DNA of 64,000 nucleotides from NCBI GenBank assembly GCA_020351875.1, contig CP070671.1, positions 2,720,686 to 2,784,685 of the forward strand, given 5' to 3'. A model generated the notes under the pieces. It was not told where the DNA came from. It did no database searches and worked only from the letters and a program-made list of their open reading frames with translations. Shown one piece after another: positions 8,066 through 17,109 of the stretch. Within the stretch, counting starts at the first letter, position 1. Every line of letters begins with the position of its first letter. Origin of the DNA: Chromatiales bacterium. GTDB lineage: Bacteria > Pseudomonadota > Gammaproteobacteria > Steroidobacterales > GCA-2729495. The position numbers and the translations under genes were made by a program.

Positions 8066-9022
8066 TTGCGAGTCCTTGTCGTTGTGGTTGGCGTGTCGTT
8101 GCTCGCCGGGTGCGGCAGCAGCAGTCGATTGCTCGGCGAAGAGCAGGCGCAACAAGGCCTGCCTCGGTCCGTTGAGCTGCAACGGACACCGTTTTACCCG
8201 CAGCAAGACTACCAGTGCGGACCGGCGGCCCTGGCCACGGTGCTGACGGACTCGGGTATCGCAACGTCGCCCCAGGATCTGGTTGCGCAGGTTTACATTC
8301 CAGGGCGTGCCGGCAGCCTGCAGATCGAACTCCTGGCAGCCGCCCGCCGCGCCGGCCGCCTGCCCTACCTGATCGAGCCGAATCTCGGCGCGCTGCTGGC
8401 AGAACTGGCAGCGGGTCGGCCGGTCCTGATACTGCAGAACCTCGGCCTGGGCTTTGCGCCTGTCTGGCACTACGCGGTCGTCGTCGGATATGACACGGAC
8501 AGCGGTGAGTTGATCCTTCGCTCGGGCACAACCGAGCGGCGCAGGGTGCCGGCAGCAAAGTTCGCGCGCAGCTGGCGGGCCAGCGAGCAATGGGGTGTCG
8601 TGGTCCTGCGCCCGGGTGAATTGCCGGTGGCGCCGTCGCGGAAGAGATACCTGCAGGCAGTCAACGCCCTGGAGCAAGCGGGCCATGCCGACGCGGCGCT
8701 GGCTGCCTACCTGGCGGCAGCAGAGCGCTGGCCCGATAGTGCCAACGCGTGGTTTGCGCTGGCGAACGCTTACTACGCGGCGGGTCAGTGGGGTGCCGCC
8801 GAGCGTGGTTATCGGACTGCGCTGGAGCGCTCGCCTGACGATGCGGCCGCGTGGAATAACCTTGCGCAGTTGCTACTGAGTCAGCATCGCTGCACCGACG
8901 CGCAAGCCGCGCTCGACCGGGGGCTTGCGGTTGAGGATACCGCGCCGGCCATCAGCTCGGCGCTGGCCAGCAGTGCCGACGCCATTGCGAATCGTTGCCC
9001 AGGCACGCAGGCCGGGCAATGA
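8066..9022 (+). CDS. PA2778-family lipoprotein: C39-like cysteine peptidase with TPR repeats
   Basis: A 318-residue lipoprotein. TTG 8066 gives a signal peptide with lipobox LLAGC (Cys16). Residues about 42-175 form a papain-like C39 fold with Cys51 in QCGPAAL, His135 in WHYAVVVGY and Asp143. The C-terminal 120 residues hold tetratricopeptide repeats (ANAWFALANAYYAAGQWGAAE and a second copy). Family members are known as PA2778-like and are usually encoded beside a PA2779-like small protein, as here on the opposite strand. The role is not established; a periplasmic processing or trimming peptidase is plausible. It follows the previous gene by 4 bases. Confidence 0.85.
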   Translation: MRVLVVVVGVSLLAGCGSSSRLLGEEQAQQGLPRSVELQRTPFYPQQDYQCGPAALATVLTDSGIATSPQDLVAQVYIPGRAGSLQIELLAAARRAGRLPYLIEPNLGALLAELAAGRPVLILQNLGLGFAPVWHYAVVVGYDTDSGELILRSGTTERRRVPAAKFARSWRASEQWGVVVLRPGELPVAPSRKRYLQAVNALEQAGHADAALAAYLAAAERWPDSANAWFALANAYYAAGQWGAAERGYRTALERSPDDAAAWNNLAQLLLSQHRCTDAQAALDRGLAVEDTAPAISSALASSADAIANRCPGTQAGQ

Positions 9023-9040
9023 CGCTGACTATTGCGAGCC

Positions 9041-9439
9041 CTAGGTCTTGCCCGGACCGATCGTGGGGAATACGTTGGTGACGCCCGTCAGGTCCAGGAT
9101 CAGCAACAGCAGGAACACGAGCAGGACAACCTCCAGCGCGCCTGCACCGGCCGGCAATTCCTGGAATTTCTCGTCGAGTTGCACGAGTTCCGAATCGCTC
9201 AGGGCAGCCACGCGCTGGGTGGCCTGGGCCGGGTCGACACCGAGTTCAGTGAGCCGTGCGCTGATCCGTTCCTGCATCAATGCGGCCTGCACGCGCTCGA
9301 GCCGTGCCTGCCGGTCTTCGGCAGCCAGGTAGTCGGCGGTGGCAATGAAATTCGCACTCGCGCTGATCGGGTAAGCTAGCCCCGACAGCATCAGGCAGAC
9401 GATGGCGACGATCGTGTTTCGACAGAACAGGCGGATCAT
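9041..9439 (-). CDS. PA2779-family small membrane protein
   Basis: A 132-residue protein from ATG 9439 with a good AACGAGGGA site. It has an N-terminal hydrophobic signal (TIVAIVCLMLSGLAY), an exported charged helical middle (ERVQAALMQERISARLTELG, SELVQLDEKFQELPAGAGAL) and a C-terminal transmembrane helix (LEVVLLVFLLLLILDLTGV) with the family-typical ending VFPTIGPGKT. It is the usual partner of the PA2778-type peptidase; here the two genes converge with 18 bases between them. The partner relationship and topology suggest it could be a substrate or inhibitor of that peptidase, which is inference. Confidence 0.82.
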   Translation of the reverse strand: MIRLFCRNTIVAIVCLMLSGLAYPISASANFIATADYLAAEDRQARLERVQAALMQERISARLTELGVDPAQATQRVAALSDSELVQLDEKFQELPAGAGALEVVLLVFLLLLILDLTGVTNVFPTIGPGKT

Positions 9440-9559
9440 GTTCGGGTCCCTCGTTGGCGCACAGTGCACCGATTCAACAATTCCAATGTTACGTAATCTA
9501 GGCCGGCCCGCCGAGAGGATCTGTGAAACAGTCGGCACTTCCGGTCGATTGGCCCGCCC

Positions 9560-9967
9560 CTAAGCCCGCACCTGGCCTTCCGCCAGCGCGACGGCCTCGA
9601 TCTCGATCTCGAGTTCGGGCAGGGCCAGCGAAGACACCTCGACGACGGTGTCAGCCGGGTAGGGCGGCGTAAAGTAGCGCTCCCGCAGGTCCAGGATCTT
9701 CGGGAAATTAGACATGTCCCGCAGGTAGATCGTCACCTTGATGACCTTCGACAGATCTGAGCCCCCCGCCGTGAGCAACTCGTCGAGATTCGCGAAGGTC
9801 TGGGCGGCCTGGGCGTCGAAATCGCCGACGCCGACGATGTTGCCTGCCTTGTCGATCGCGGCCTGCCCGGAAGTGATGATCAGGTCGCCGACGCGGTAGG
9901 CTTGGGCAATTCTGAACGGCTCGTAGTAGTCGGGATCCGTCTGGATACGCTTGGCATCGACCGGCAT
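9560..9967 (-). CDS. Rid (YjgF/YER057c/UK114) family protein, not RidA type
   Basis: A 135-residue Rid-fold protein from ATG 9967. DLIITSGQAAID and the ending LEIEIEAVAL define the family. In RidA the imine-hydrolysing arginine lies in VEVARLPKD; here the matching place reads VEVSSLALPE (residues 109-118) with Ser113 in place of that arginine. The protein should therefore lack the classic enamine/imine deaminase chemistry and belong to another Rid subfamily with unknown ligand. It is divergent from the channel-like gene. Confidence 0.85.
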   Translation of the reverse strand: MPVDAKRIQTDPDYYEPFRIAQAYRVGDLIITSGQAAIDKAGNIVGVGDFDAQAAQTFANLDELLTAGGSDLSKVIKVTIYLRDMSNFPKILDLRERYFTPPYPADTVVEVSSLALPELEIEIEAVALAEGQVRA

Positions 9968-10033
9968 GATTGACTCCAGCAGGGGGCAGACCACTGCAGT
10001 CTAACGGGTCGCCAGGTGCAACGGAGGTGAGTG

Positions 10034-10585
10034 ATGGCGAAGAAGGCTCGCCGCAAGAAAATGCGTGGTAAACGCCGGGTCACGCGCAGGGCAGTGCGCC
10101 TGCGAGTGGCTCACGCGCCGAGGCTGGGTGGCTACCTCCGGTCCGTGATCGAGGAAACCTATTTCCTGCGCTTCATCGTGCTGCTTGGTGGGCTGTGGCT
10201 GTTGTTCGCGGCGGCAATATTCCTTGCCGAGCAGGGGGTGGAGGGCGCCCCGATCCAGACCTTCGGCCAGGCGCTGTACTGGGGCGTTGCGGCGCTGTCG
10301 ACGGCGGGTATTGCCGACACGCCAGTGTCCGGTGCGGCCCAGGCCATTGGCGCGGCGTGGATCCTGATCGGCTCGGTGCTGTTCTTCGGCATCATCGTCG
10401 CGAGTATCACCGGCTACTTCATGCGCCCGGTGCAGCGGCCGGCCCGCCAGATCATCGACACCATCGAGTACAACCTGGAGCACCTCGCGGACCTGTCCGT
10501 CGATGAGCTGGACCTGCTGAAACGGACCACGGACAACCTGATCCTGCACATGGAGCGGATGAAGCAGCGCGAAGCGGGCAGCTGA
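10034..10585 (+). CDS. Two-transmembrane ion-channel-like protein with atypical filter
   Basis: A 183-residue protein. A GGAGGTGA site points to ATG 10034 (an in-frame GTG lies 3 bases earlier). A strongly basic N-terminal tail (residues 1-30) precedes helix 1 (about 46-66), a pore-like re-entrant stretch (79-98) and helix 2 (104-129), then an acidic coiled segment. This is the layout of the bacterial two-helix K+ channel domain. The signature TVGYG is absent: the equivalent place reads STAGIAD (89-95). It may be a non-selective or non-conducting channel homologue. It lies immediately upstream of prfB. Confidence 0.65.
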   Translation: MAKKARRKKMRGKRRVTRRAVRLRVAHAPRLGGYLRSVIEETYFLRFIVLLGGLWLLFAAAIFLAEQGVEGAPIQTFGQALYWGVAALSTAGIADTPVSGAAQAIGAAWILIGSVLFFGIIVASITGYFMRPVQRPARQIIDTIEYNLEHLADLSVDELDLLKRTTDNLILHMERMKQREAGS

Positions 10586-10650
10586 CCACTTCCCTAGGGG
10601 ACAGGAACTGACTAGCATTACGCGCTTTCGCGCACCGCCAGGACAGGCCG

Positions 10651-11746
10651 ATGGAACTCAACCCGCTTCGAGCGACGATCAGGGATCTGCAGGAACGCAG
10701 CCAGGCCCTTAGGGGGTATCTTTGACTTCGAGGGTGGCCAGCGGCGCCTCGAAGAGGTCAATCGCGCGCTTGAGAATCCTGATGTCTGGAATGATCCGGC
10801 CCAGGCCGAAGCGCTTGGCAAGGAGCGCGCGCGCCTGGAGGGTGTGGTCGGCGAGCTGATCCGGCTGGACCAGGGGCTGACCGATGCGGCGGAACTGCTG
10901 GACCTGGCGGACGCCGAGGACGACGAGGCCACAGTGGCGGAAATCGAAACCGACGTGGGCGGTTTCAGCGAAGCCGTCGAACGGCTGGAATTCAGGCGCA
11001 TGTTCAACCGCAGTGCCGATGCGTCCAATGCCTTCGTCGACATCCAGGCCGGGTCCGGCGGCACCGAGGCGCAGGACTGGGCCGAGATGCTGTTGCGGAT
11101 GTACCTGAAATGGGCCGAGGCGAATGACTTCAAGGCCGAGTTGATCGAGGTCTCGGCGGGCGAGGTGGCCGGCATCAAGAGCGCGACGGTGCACGTGGTG
11201 GGTGACCACGCCTACGGCTGGCTGCGCACCGAGACCGGGGTGCACCGGCTGGTGCGCAAGTCGCCCTTCGACAGCGGCAACCGCCGGCACACGTCCTTCG
11301 CCGCGGTATTCGTGTCGCCGGAGATCGACGACGATATCGAGGTCGAGATCGACCCGTCGGACCTGAGAATCGATGTGTACCGGGCCAGCGGCGCGGGCGG
11401 GCAGCACGTGAACCGGACCGAGTCTGCGGTGCGCATCACCCACAACCCGTCGGGCATCGTCGTACAGTGCCAGAGCGACCGGTCTCAGCATAAGAATAAA
11501 GCTACTGCAATGAAGCAGTTACGAGCTAAACTTTACGAACTAGAGGAGCTAAACCGGCGGGCGGAGGCGCAGGCTACCGAGGACACCAAGGCGGATATCG
11601 GCTGGGGCAGCCAGATCCGTTCCTACGTGCTGGACCAGAGCCGCGTGAAAGATCTCCGCACCGGCGTGGAGTCGGGCAACCCGGATGCGATCCTGAACGG
11701 GGATCTGAACAAGTTCATCGAGGCGAGCCTGAAGCAGGGCGTCTAG
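10651..11746 (+). CDS. prfB: Peptide chain release factor 2 (programmed +1 frameshift)
   Basis: RF2 reads UGA and UAA stops. Translation starts at ATG 10651 with [13 protein letters not shown]; after 24 codons an in-frame TGA at 10723-10725 is bypassed by a +1 shift at CTT, continuing at GAC 10724. The full product is 364 residues, matching E. coli RF2 (365). The stop-recognition tripeptide lies in [15 protein letters not shown] and the catalytic GGQ in [17 protein letters not shown]. The gene is intact, not a pseudogene. A 70-base stretch at 11484-11553 is unusually A+T-rich. lysS follows after 10 bases, the widespread prfB-lysS pair. Confidence 0.98.
10711..10726 (+). promoter_or_regulatory. 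prfB autoregulatory frameshift site
   Basis: The sequence AGGGGGTATCTTTGAC is the canonical RF2 recoding site. AGGGGG acts as an internal Shine-Dalgarno stimulator, CTT is the slippery codon and TGA (10723-10725) the stop that RF2 itself would read. When RF2 is scarce ribosomes shift to the +1 frame and make more RF2. The layout is the same as in E. coli. Confidence 0.97.
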
Positions 11747-11756
11747 GGAAAAAAGA

Positions 11757-13268
11757 ATGACTGACAAGGATTCACCGGCCAGGATCGAAGAGCACCGCCT
11801 CGTCGCGGAGCGCCGGCACAAGCTGGACGCGCTGCGTGAGGCCGGCTTTGCGTACCCGAACGACCGCCGGCGCTCGGCCCTGGCCGGCGAGCTGAACAAC
11901 CATTTTGCGGAGCACACCAACGAGGCCCTGGAGGCCGAGGCCGTGGAGGTCCGGGTGGCTGGCCGGCTGATGGCCAAGCGCGTGATGGGCAAGGCCAGCT
12001 TCGCGAAGCTGCAGGACCGCACCGGGCAGATCCAGGTCCGACTGCAGCGCGACCTGCTCGGCGATGACGTGTACAAGGCCTTCAAGAGCTGGGACCGCGG
12101 CGACATCGCGTGGGTGCGCGGCACGCTCTTTCGCACCAATACCGGCGAGCTGACCGTGCTGGCAGCTGAGATTGCGCTGCTGACCAAGTCGCTGCAGCCG
12201 CTGCCGGAGAAATTCCACGGGCTCACGGACCAGGAACTGCGCTACCGACACCGCTACGTGGACCTGATCATGAACCCGGAATCACGCCGCGTGTTCGAAA
12301 CCCGGGCGAAGATCGTGCAGTACCTGCGCTCGTGTCTCGACGCGATGGGTTTCATGGAAGTGGAAACCCCCATGATGCAGCCGATCCCGGGGGGCGCGCT
12401 CGCCAGGCCCTTCGTGACGCATCACAACGTGCTGGAGCGAGATCTCTACCTGCGCATCGCGCCGGAGCTGTACCTGAAGCGCCTGGTGGTGGGCGGCTTC
12501 GAACGGGTTTACGAGATCAACCGCAGTTTTCGCAACGAGGGGGTTTCCACGCAGCACAATCCCGAGTTCACGATGCTGGAGCTGTACCAGGCCTACGCGA
12601 ACTTCAACGACTTGATGAATCTGCTGGAGAACGTGATTGGCAGCCTGGTCGCCGAGCTGGGCAACGGCACGACGGTGCACTACCAGGGGCGGGACTACGA
12701 AATGGGCGAGGCGTTCAAGCGGCTCAGCGTGGAGAGCGCGGTGGCCAGGTACAACCCGGACCTGGATCCGGCCCGGCTGCGCGACCGCGATTACCTCGCC
12801 GATGCCTGCCAAAGCCTGGGGATTCCTGTAGAAAAAACATACGGTTCTGGCAAGTTGTTAATAGAGGTTTTCGAAAAAACCGCGGAACACCAGCTCATGG
12901 ATCCCACGTTCGTCACCGGGTTCCCGGCCGAGGTTTCGCCGCTGGCCCGGCGGACGGATGGTGATCCGTGGCTGACGGATCGCTTCGAGTTCTTCCTGTC
13001 GGGGCGGGAGATCGCGAACGGCTTCTCCGAGCTGAACGACCCCGAGGACCAGGCCGAGCGCTTCCGGGCGCAAGCCGGCGCGAAGGCGGCCGGCGACAAC
13101 GAGGCGATGTTCTATGACGCGGACTACATCACCGCGCTGGAATACGGCCTGCCGCCCACCGCCGGCCTCGGCGTGGGGATCGACCGGCTCGTGATGTTCC
13201 TGACAGATGCGCCGTCCATTCGCGACGTGCTGCTGTTCCCGGCCCTGCGCGATGCTCCGGGCGACTGA
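11757..13268 (+). CDS. lysS: Lysyl-tRNA synthetase, class II
   Basis: A 503-residue class II LysRS. The N-terminal OB-fold anticodon-binding domain includes [26 protein letters not shown] in two adjoining parts. Motif 1 is around [16 protein letters not shown], motif 2 around [20 protein letters not shown], and motif 3 is [15 protein letters not shown]. It charges tRNA-Lys in the cytosol. The gene lies 10 bases after prfB and is probably cotranscribed. A short A+T-rich patch lies at 12821-12880. Its stop codon abuts the stop of ygfZ on the other strand. Confidence 0.98.
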   Translation: MTDKDSPARIEEHRLVAERRHKLDALREAGFAYPNDRRRSALAGELNNHFAEHTNEALEAEAVEVRVAGRLMAKRVMGKASFAKLQDRTGQIQVRLQRDLLGDDVYKAFKSWDRGDIAWVRGTLFRTNTGELTVLAAEIALLTKSLQPLPEKFHGLTDQELRYRHRYVDLIMNPESRRVFETRAKIVQYLRSCLDAMGFMEVETPMMQPIPGGALARPFVTHHNVLERDLYLRIAPELYLKRLVVGGFERVYEINRSFRNEGVSTQHNPEFTMLELYQAYANFNDLMNLLENVIGSLVAELGNGTTVHYQGRDYEMGEAFKRLSVESAVARYNPDLDPARLRDRDYLADACQSLGIPVEKTYGSGKLLIEVFEKTAEHQLMDPTFVTGFPAEVSPLARRTDGDPWLTDRFEFFLSGREIANGFSELNDPEDQAERFRAQAGAKAAGDNEAMFYDADYITALEYGLPPTAGLGVGIDRLVMFLTDAPSIRDVLLFPALRDAPGD

Positions 13269-14144
13269 TCAGGCGTTTTCCGGGATGTCGTAGGGCACTG
13301 GCAGCGGCGCCAGCACCGCGTCACCGACGAACAGCGGGTCGGCCACCGCGCTGAGTTGGACTACCGCGAGCAATTCGCAGCCTTCTTCGGCCGGCGCACA
13401 GCGCACCACCGTGCCGGCCTTGCCGCCGTCGGAATCCACCACATCATTGCCGGGACCCGCCGGCGCGGGTGACGCGAAACGGAACATCCGGCGCTTGATG
13501 CGGCCGAGGTTGTGGGTGCGGGCGACGATTTCCTGGCCGACGTAACAGCCCTTGGCAAAGCTGATGCCACCCAGCAGGTCCAGGTTGACCATTTGCGGCA
13601 CGAAGCTTTCTGTGGTGGCCGCCGTGATGCAGGGCAGACCGGCCCTGACGTCCGCCAGTGCCCAGGCAGCGGCGGCACGCGAACTGTCGCCAGCCGGGGC
13701 GCTGTCGGGTGGTTGAATCAGCAGCGCCCGCGCCGGGTCCCCGATCACCCGCGCGATGCAGTGTTCACCGTCTGTCGCACTGGCGTCAGCTGTGGCGCCC
13801 AACTCGAGTCCCTGCACGGCAACGGTATTCGGCCCCGGCTCCAGGCCTGCCACCGTGAGCGGCGCGACTTCGATCGCCACCCTGGCTCTCAGCACGAACA
13901 TCCGCAGGCGCTGCGCAGTACTGTCGAGTAACTCACCGGGCATCACCAGCAGCACTGCGTCGCCCGCATCCATCGCCTGGCCTATTGCAAGCAGGCGGCC
14001 CTTCGGATTATTCCAGCCCCACAGGCGCGTTCTGTCCGCCCGCACCTCGCGCAGATCCTGCGTGAGCTGACCCTGGAGAAAATCAATACGGTCGTCGCCG
14101 CTGACGCGGATGACGCCGAGATTGTCGAGGCGAAACGGCAGCAT
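13269..14144 (-). CDS. ygfZ: Folate-binding protein YgfZ (iron-sulfur cluster repair/assembly)
   Basis: A 291-residue GcvT-fold protein read from ATG 14144 (MLPFRLDNLGVIRVSG), where the family begins; an ATG 45 bases further upstream is less likely. The diagnostic KGCYVGQEIVARTHNLG motif with the conserved cysteine is present. YgfZ uses tetrahydrofolate and supports the maturation of certain [4Fe-4S] enzymes. It is divergent from the sdhAF4-sdhCDAB block, which encodes an iron-sulfur enzyme; in many gammaproteobacteria ygfZ and sdhE are close neighbours. Confidence 0.94.
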   Translation of the reverse strand: MLPFRLDNLGVIRVSGDDRIDFLQGQLTQDLREVRADRTRLWGWNNPKGRLLAIGQAMDAGDAVLLVMPGELLDSTAQRLRMFVLRARVAIEVAPLTVAGLEPGPNTVAVQGLELGATADASATDGEHCIARVIGDPARALLIQPPDSAPAGDSSRAAAAWALADVRAGLPCITAATTESFVPQMVNLDLLGGISFAKGCYVGQEIVARTHNLGRIKRRMFRFASPAPAGPGNDVVDSDGGKAGTVVRCAPAEEGCELLAVVQLSAVADPLFVGDAVLAPLPVPYDIPENA

Positions 14145-14207
14145 GGCGGGTGCTTGCAGGCGGGGTCGCGGATGAAACGGTGGGGTCATTCTGGCACAAT
14201 CCCGCCG

Positions 14208-14399
14208 ATGTCAGCAGAGCGTTCCGAGTCCCGTCGCGAGCCTTCTTCGGCACCCGTCGACGCGGCCAACCACGCTGAAGAAAAGGCGGCGAATCCGCGG
14301 CAGGCCGAGGAACGGCCGCGCGAGATCGGCGGGCCGAAAGGCCCGGAGCCGACCCGCTACGGTGACTGGGAGCGCGGAGGCCGGTGCATCGATTTCTGA
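14208..14399 (+). CDS. Succinate dehydrogenase assembly factor 4-like protein (DUF1674)
   Basis: A 63-residue protein from ATG 14208. The N-terminal part is charged and probably unfolded; the C-terminus carries the DUF1674 signature GPKGPEPTRYGDWERGGRCI followed by DF. In mitochondria this family (SdhAF4) binds flavinylated SdhA before it meets SdhB. The location just upstream of sdhC supports the same job here. An in-frame ATG at 14154 exists but overlaps the likely promoter region shared with ygfZ. Confidence 0.9.
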   Translation: MSAERSESRREPSSAPVDAANHAEEKAANPRQAEERPREIGGPKGPEPTRYGDWERGGRCIDF

Positions 14400-14522
14400 T
14401 GCCCGTTCCTGCTGACGGCATTCCATCGAGTAACGCAGGTTTGCGGCAGGCAAATGGTTGCCGCGTTATGCGTGATTGACTAGCAACAAGCTGCTGCTGC
14501 GACGACTAAGGGAGCACCTGGC

Positions 14523-14903
14523 ATGGCGCGCGCGGAACGACCGCTGTCTCCACACCTCGACGTTTATCGCTGGCAGATCGCCAATACCCTTTCCATCCTG
14601 CACCGGGCCACCGGCGTGGCCTTGTCTTTCGGTGCACTGGTGCTCGCGGGCTGGTTGATATCCATTGCCGCCGGCTATGACGCCTACGCCCGGGTAGCCA
14701 CGTGGCTTGCAGGGCCCATCGGCGCATTGCTGCTGTTCGGGTGGAGCTTTTGCTTCTTCTATCACCTGGCCAACGGCATCAGGCACCTGTTCTGGGACGT
14801 GGGTCGCGGCTTTGAAAAGGCCACCGCGCAGCGGAGCGGTTGGGCCGTTGTGATCAGTTCAGTGGTGTTGACGGTCGGCTTCTGGGCCGTCGCGTTGACC
14901 TGA
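14523..14903 (+). CDS. sdhC: Succinate dehydrogenase cytochrome b556 subunit
   Basis: A 126-residue membrane anchor of complex II. RPLSPHLDVYRW at residues 6-17 and SILHRATGVALS are the family signature, and FYHLANGIRHLFWDVG holds the presumed heme-ligand histidine. Three transmembrane helices are evident. A GGGAG ribosome-binding site precedes ATG 14523. sdhD starts 14 bases after the stop. The 123 bases between sdhAF4 and sdhC hold only weak promoter-like matches. Confidence 0.96.
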   Translation: MARAERPLSPHLDVYRWQIANTLSILHRATGVALSFGALVLAGWLISIAAGYDAYARVATWLAGPIGALLLFGWSFCFFYHLANGIRHLFWDVGRGFEKATAQRSGWAVVISSVVLTVGFWAVALT

Positions 14904-14917
14904 ATCGAGGTTTCGAG

Positions 14918-15301
14918 ATGAGTCTGCAAACTCCCCTGGGCAGGGTTCTCGGCATGGGATCGGCCAAAACGGGTGCCGGCCACTGGTGGATGCAGCGCCT
15001 GACGGCGGTCGCGCTGTTGCCACTGGGACTCTGGTTTGTCTTCGCGGTGCTCGGCCTGCAGCACGGCAACTACCTGATGGTGGCGGCATGGGTCGCAGAG
15101 CCGGTCAATGCCATCCTGTTGATCCTGCTGGTACTGACCCTGGTCTATCACTCCAGCCTCGGGTTGCAGGTCGTGATTGAAGATTATGTGCACGGCGCCA
15201 CCAAGGTGGCCACGCTGGTGCTGATGCAGTTCGTGCACGTGATCATGGCGGTCGGCGGCATCTACGCAATCGTCACGGTGTCGGTCGGGGCGGCCACATG
15301 A
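14918..15301 (+). CDS. sdhD: Succinate dehydrogenase membrane anchor subunit SdhD
   Basis: A 127-residue protein from ATG 14918 with three transmembrane helices. [20 protein letters not shown] near the N-terminus and [19 protein letters not shown] in helix 2 are typical of SdhD; the histidine in YHSSLG and the DYVHG segment line the quinone/heme site. The stop overlaps sdhA in an ATGA arrangement. Confidence 0.95.
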   Translation: MSLQTPLGRVLGMGSAKTGAGHWWMQRLTAVALLPLGLWFVFAVLGLQHGNYLMVAAWVAEPVNAILLILLVLTLVYHSSLGLQVVIEDYVHGATKVATLVLMQFVHVIMAVGGIYAIVTVSVGAAT

Positions 15302-17082
15302 GTGACTATCAGTTCACGGACCACGCTTATGACGTCGTGGTGGTGGGCGCCGGTGGCGCCGGCCTGCGCGCGACCTTCGGACTGGCCGAGGCCGGCCTGA
15401 GTACCGCCTGCATCACGAAGGTGTTTCCCACGCGCAGTCACACCGTCGCCGCCCAGGGCGGCATCAGCGCAGCCCTGGGCAACATGGGCGATGACGATTG
15501 GCGCTGGCACATGTACGACACCGTCAAGGGCTCGGACTGGCTCGGCGACCAGGACGCGATCGAGTACATGTGCAAGGAAGCGCCGGACGCGATCATCGAG
15601 CTGGAACACTACGGATTGCCGTTCTCGCGAACCGAAGACGGGCGTATCTATCAGCGGCCCTTCGGTGGCATGACCACCAATTTCGGTGAGGGCACCGCGC
15701 AGCGCACCTGCGCCGCTGCGGACCGCACCGGCCACGCGATGCTGCACACCCTGTACCAGCAGTCGCTGAAGCACGAAGCTTCCTTCTTTATCGAGTACTT
15801 TGCGATCGACCTGATCATGGAAGACGGCGAGTGCCGCGGCGTGGTAGCGCTGGACCTTGCCACCGGCGAGCTGCACCGGTTTCGTGCGCAGCGCGTGATC
15901 CTGGCCACCGGCGGTTACGGGCGTGCCTATTTCTCGTGCACCTCCGCCCACACCTGCACGGGTGACGGCAACGCGATGGTGCTGCGCGCCGGGTTACCGC
16001 TGCAGGACATGGAGTTCGTGCAGTTTCACCCGACGGGCATCTATGGCTCCGGTTGTCTCATTACCGAGGGCGCGCGCGGCGAGGGCGGCTACCTGACGAA
16101 TTCTGACGGCGAGCGTTTCATGGAGCGCTACGCGCCAAATGCGAAAGACCTCGCATCCCGTGATGTGGTGAGCCGGTCGATGACCGTGGAGATCCGCGAA
16201 GGCCGCGGCGTCGGTGCCGAGCAGGACCATATTTTCCTGCACCTGGAACACCTGGGGCCGGAAGTCATCGATGAGCGCCTGCCGGGCATCGCCGAGACGG
16301 CGCGTATCTTCGCCGGCGTCGACGTCACCAAGCAGCCGATCCCGGTGCTGCCGACCGTGCACTACAACATGGGCGGCATCCCGACCAACGTGCACGGCGA
16401 AGTGCTCACGTCGAAGGGCGGCGGGCCGAGTGAGGCGGTGCCGGGGCTGATGGCCGTCGGCGAGGCCGCGTGCGTGTCGGTGCACGGCGCGAACCGCCTG
16501 GGCTCGAATTCGCTGCTGGACCTGGTGGTCTTTGGCCGCGCGGCGGCCCACCGCTGCGCGGATGTGGTCGAGCCCGGCATCCGGCAAAAACCACTCGCGG
16601 CAGACGCGGGCGACTACGCGGTATCCAGGCTCGACAAGCTGCGGCACGCCGACGGCGGGCGCACGACAGCGGATATCCGCGGCGAAATGCAGCGGGTGAT
16701 GCAGAATCACGCCGCGGTATTTCGCACCGGCGCATCCCTGCAGGAAGGTGTCGAAAAACTCCGCGTGTGTGCATACGGTTTCGCCGACGTGAAGGTTGCC
16801 GATCGCGGCTTGATCTGGAACACCGACCTGGTCGAGACCATGGAGCTGGAAAACCTGCTGGGCCAGGCGCTGGCCACGATCGAGTCGGCGGTGGCGCGCA
16901 AGGAGAGCCGCGGTGCGCAGGCACGTGAGGATTACCCGGATCGCGACGACGTCGACTGGATGAAGCACTCGCTGAGCTGGTTGCAGAGCGATTGGGGCAT
17001 TCGCCTGGGCTACCGTCCGGTCAATCTCGAAACCCTGACGAACGAAGTTGCAACCATCCCGCCGAAGGCGCGGGTGTACTGA
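15298..17082 (+). CDS. sdhA: Succinate dehydrogenase flavoprotein subunit
   Basis: A 594-residue FAD protein that oxidises succinate to fumarate. The dinucleotide-binding [16 protein letters not shown] is near the N-terminus, and the covalent FAD histidine is in [19 protein letters not shown]. The substrate-site blocks are [21 protein letters not shown] and the HxxGAN-type [19 protein letters not shown]. The start overlaps sdhD by 4 bases. sdhB follows after 27 bases. Confidence 0.98.
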   Translation: MSDYQFTDHAYDVVVVGAGGAGLRATFGLAEAGLSTACITKVFPTRSHTVAAQGGISAALGNMGDDDWRWHMYDTVKGSDWLGDQDAIEYMCKEAPDAIIELEHYGLPFSRTEDGRIYQRPFGGMTTNFGEGTAQRTCAAADRTGHAMLHTLYQQSLKHEASFFIEYFAIDLIMEDGECRGVVALDLATGELHRFRAQRVILATGGYGRAYFSCTSAHTCTGDGNAMVLRAGLPLQDMEFVQFHPTGIYGSGCLITEGARGEGGYLTNSDGERFMERYAPNAKDLASRDVVSRSMTVEIREGRGVGAEQDHIFLHLEHLGPEVIDERLPGIAETARIFAGVDVTKQPIPVLPTVHYNMGGIPTNVHGEVLTSKGGGPSEAVPGLMAVGEAACVSVHGANRLGSNSLLDLVVFGRAAAHRCADVVEPGIRQKPLAADAGDYAVSRLDKLRHADGGRTTADIRGEMQRVMQNHAAVFRTGASLQEGVEKLRVCAYGFADVKVADRGLIWNTDLVETMELENLLGQALATIESAVARKESRGAQAREDYPDRDDVDWMKHSLSWLQSDWGIRLGYRPVNLETLTNEVATIPPKARVY

Positions 17083-17109
17083 GACAGCACGAGTCGAGAG
17101 AACAGCACG

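Noticed and set aside
10723..10725. In-frame stop near the start of prfB, as a possible pseudogene
   Set aside because: It is the conserved RF2 frameshift site, with the stimulator and slippery codon intact.
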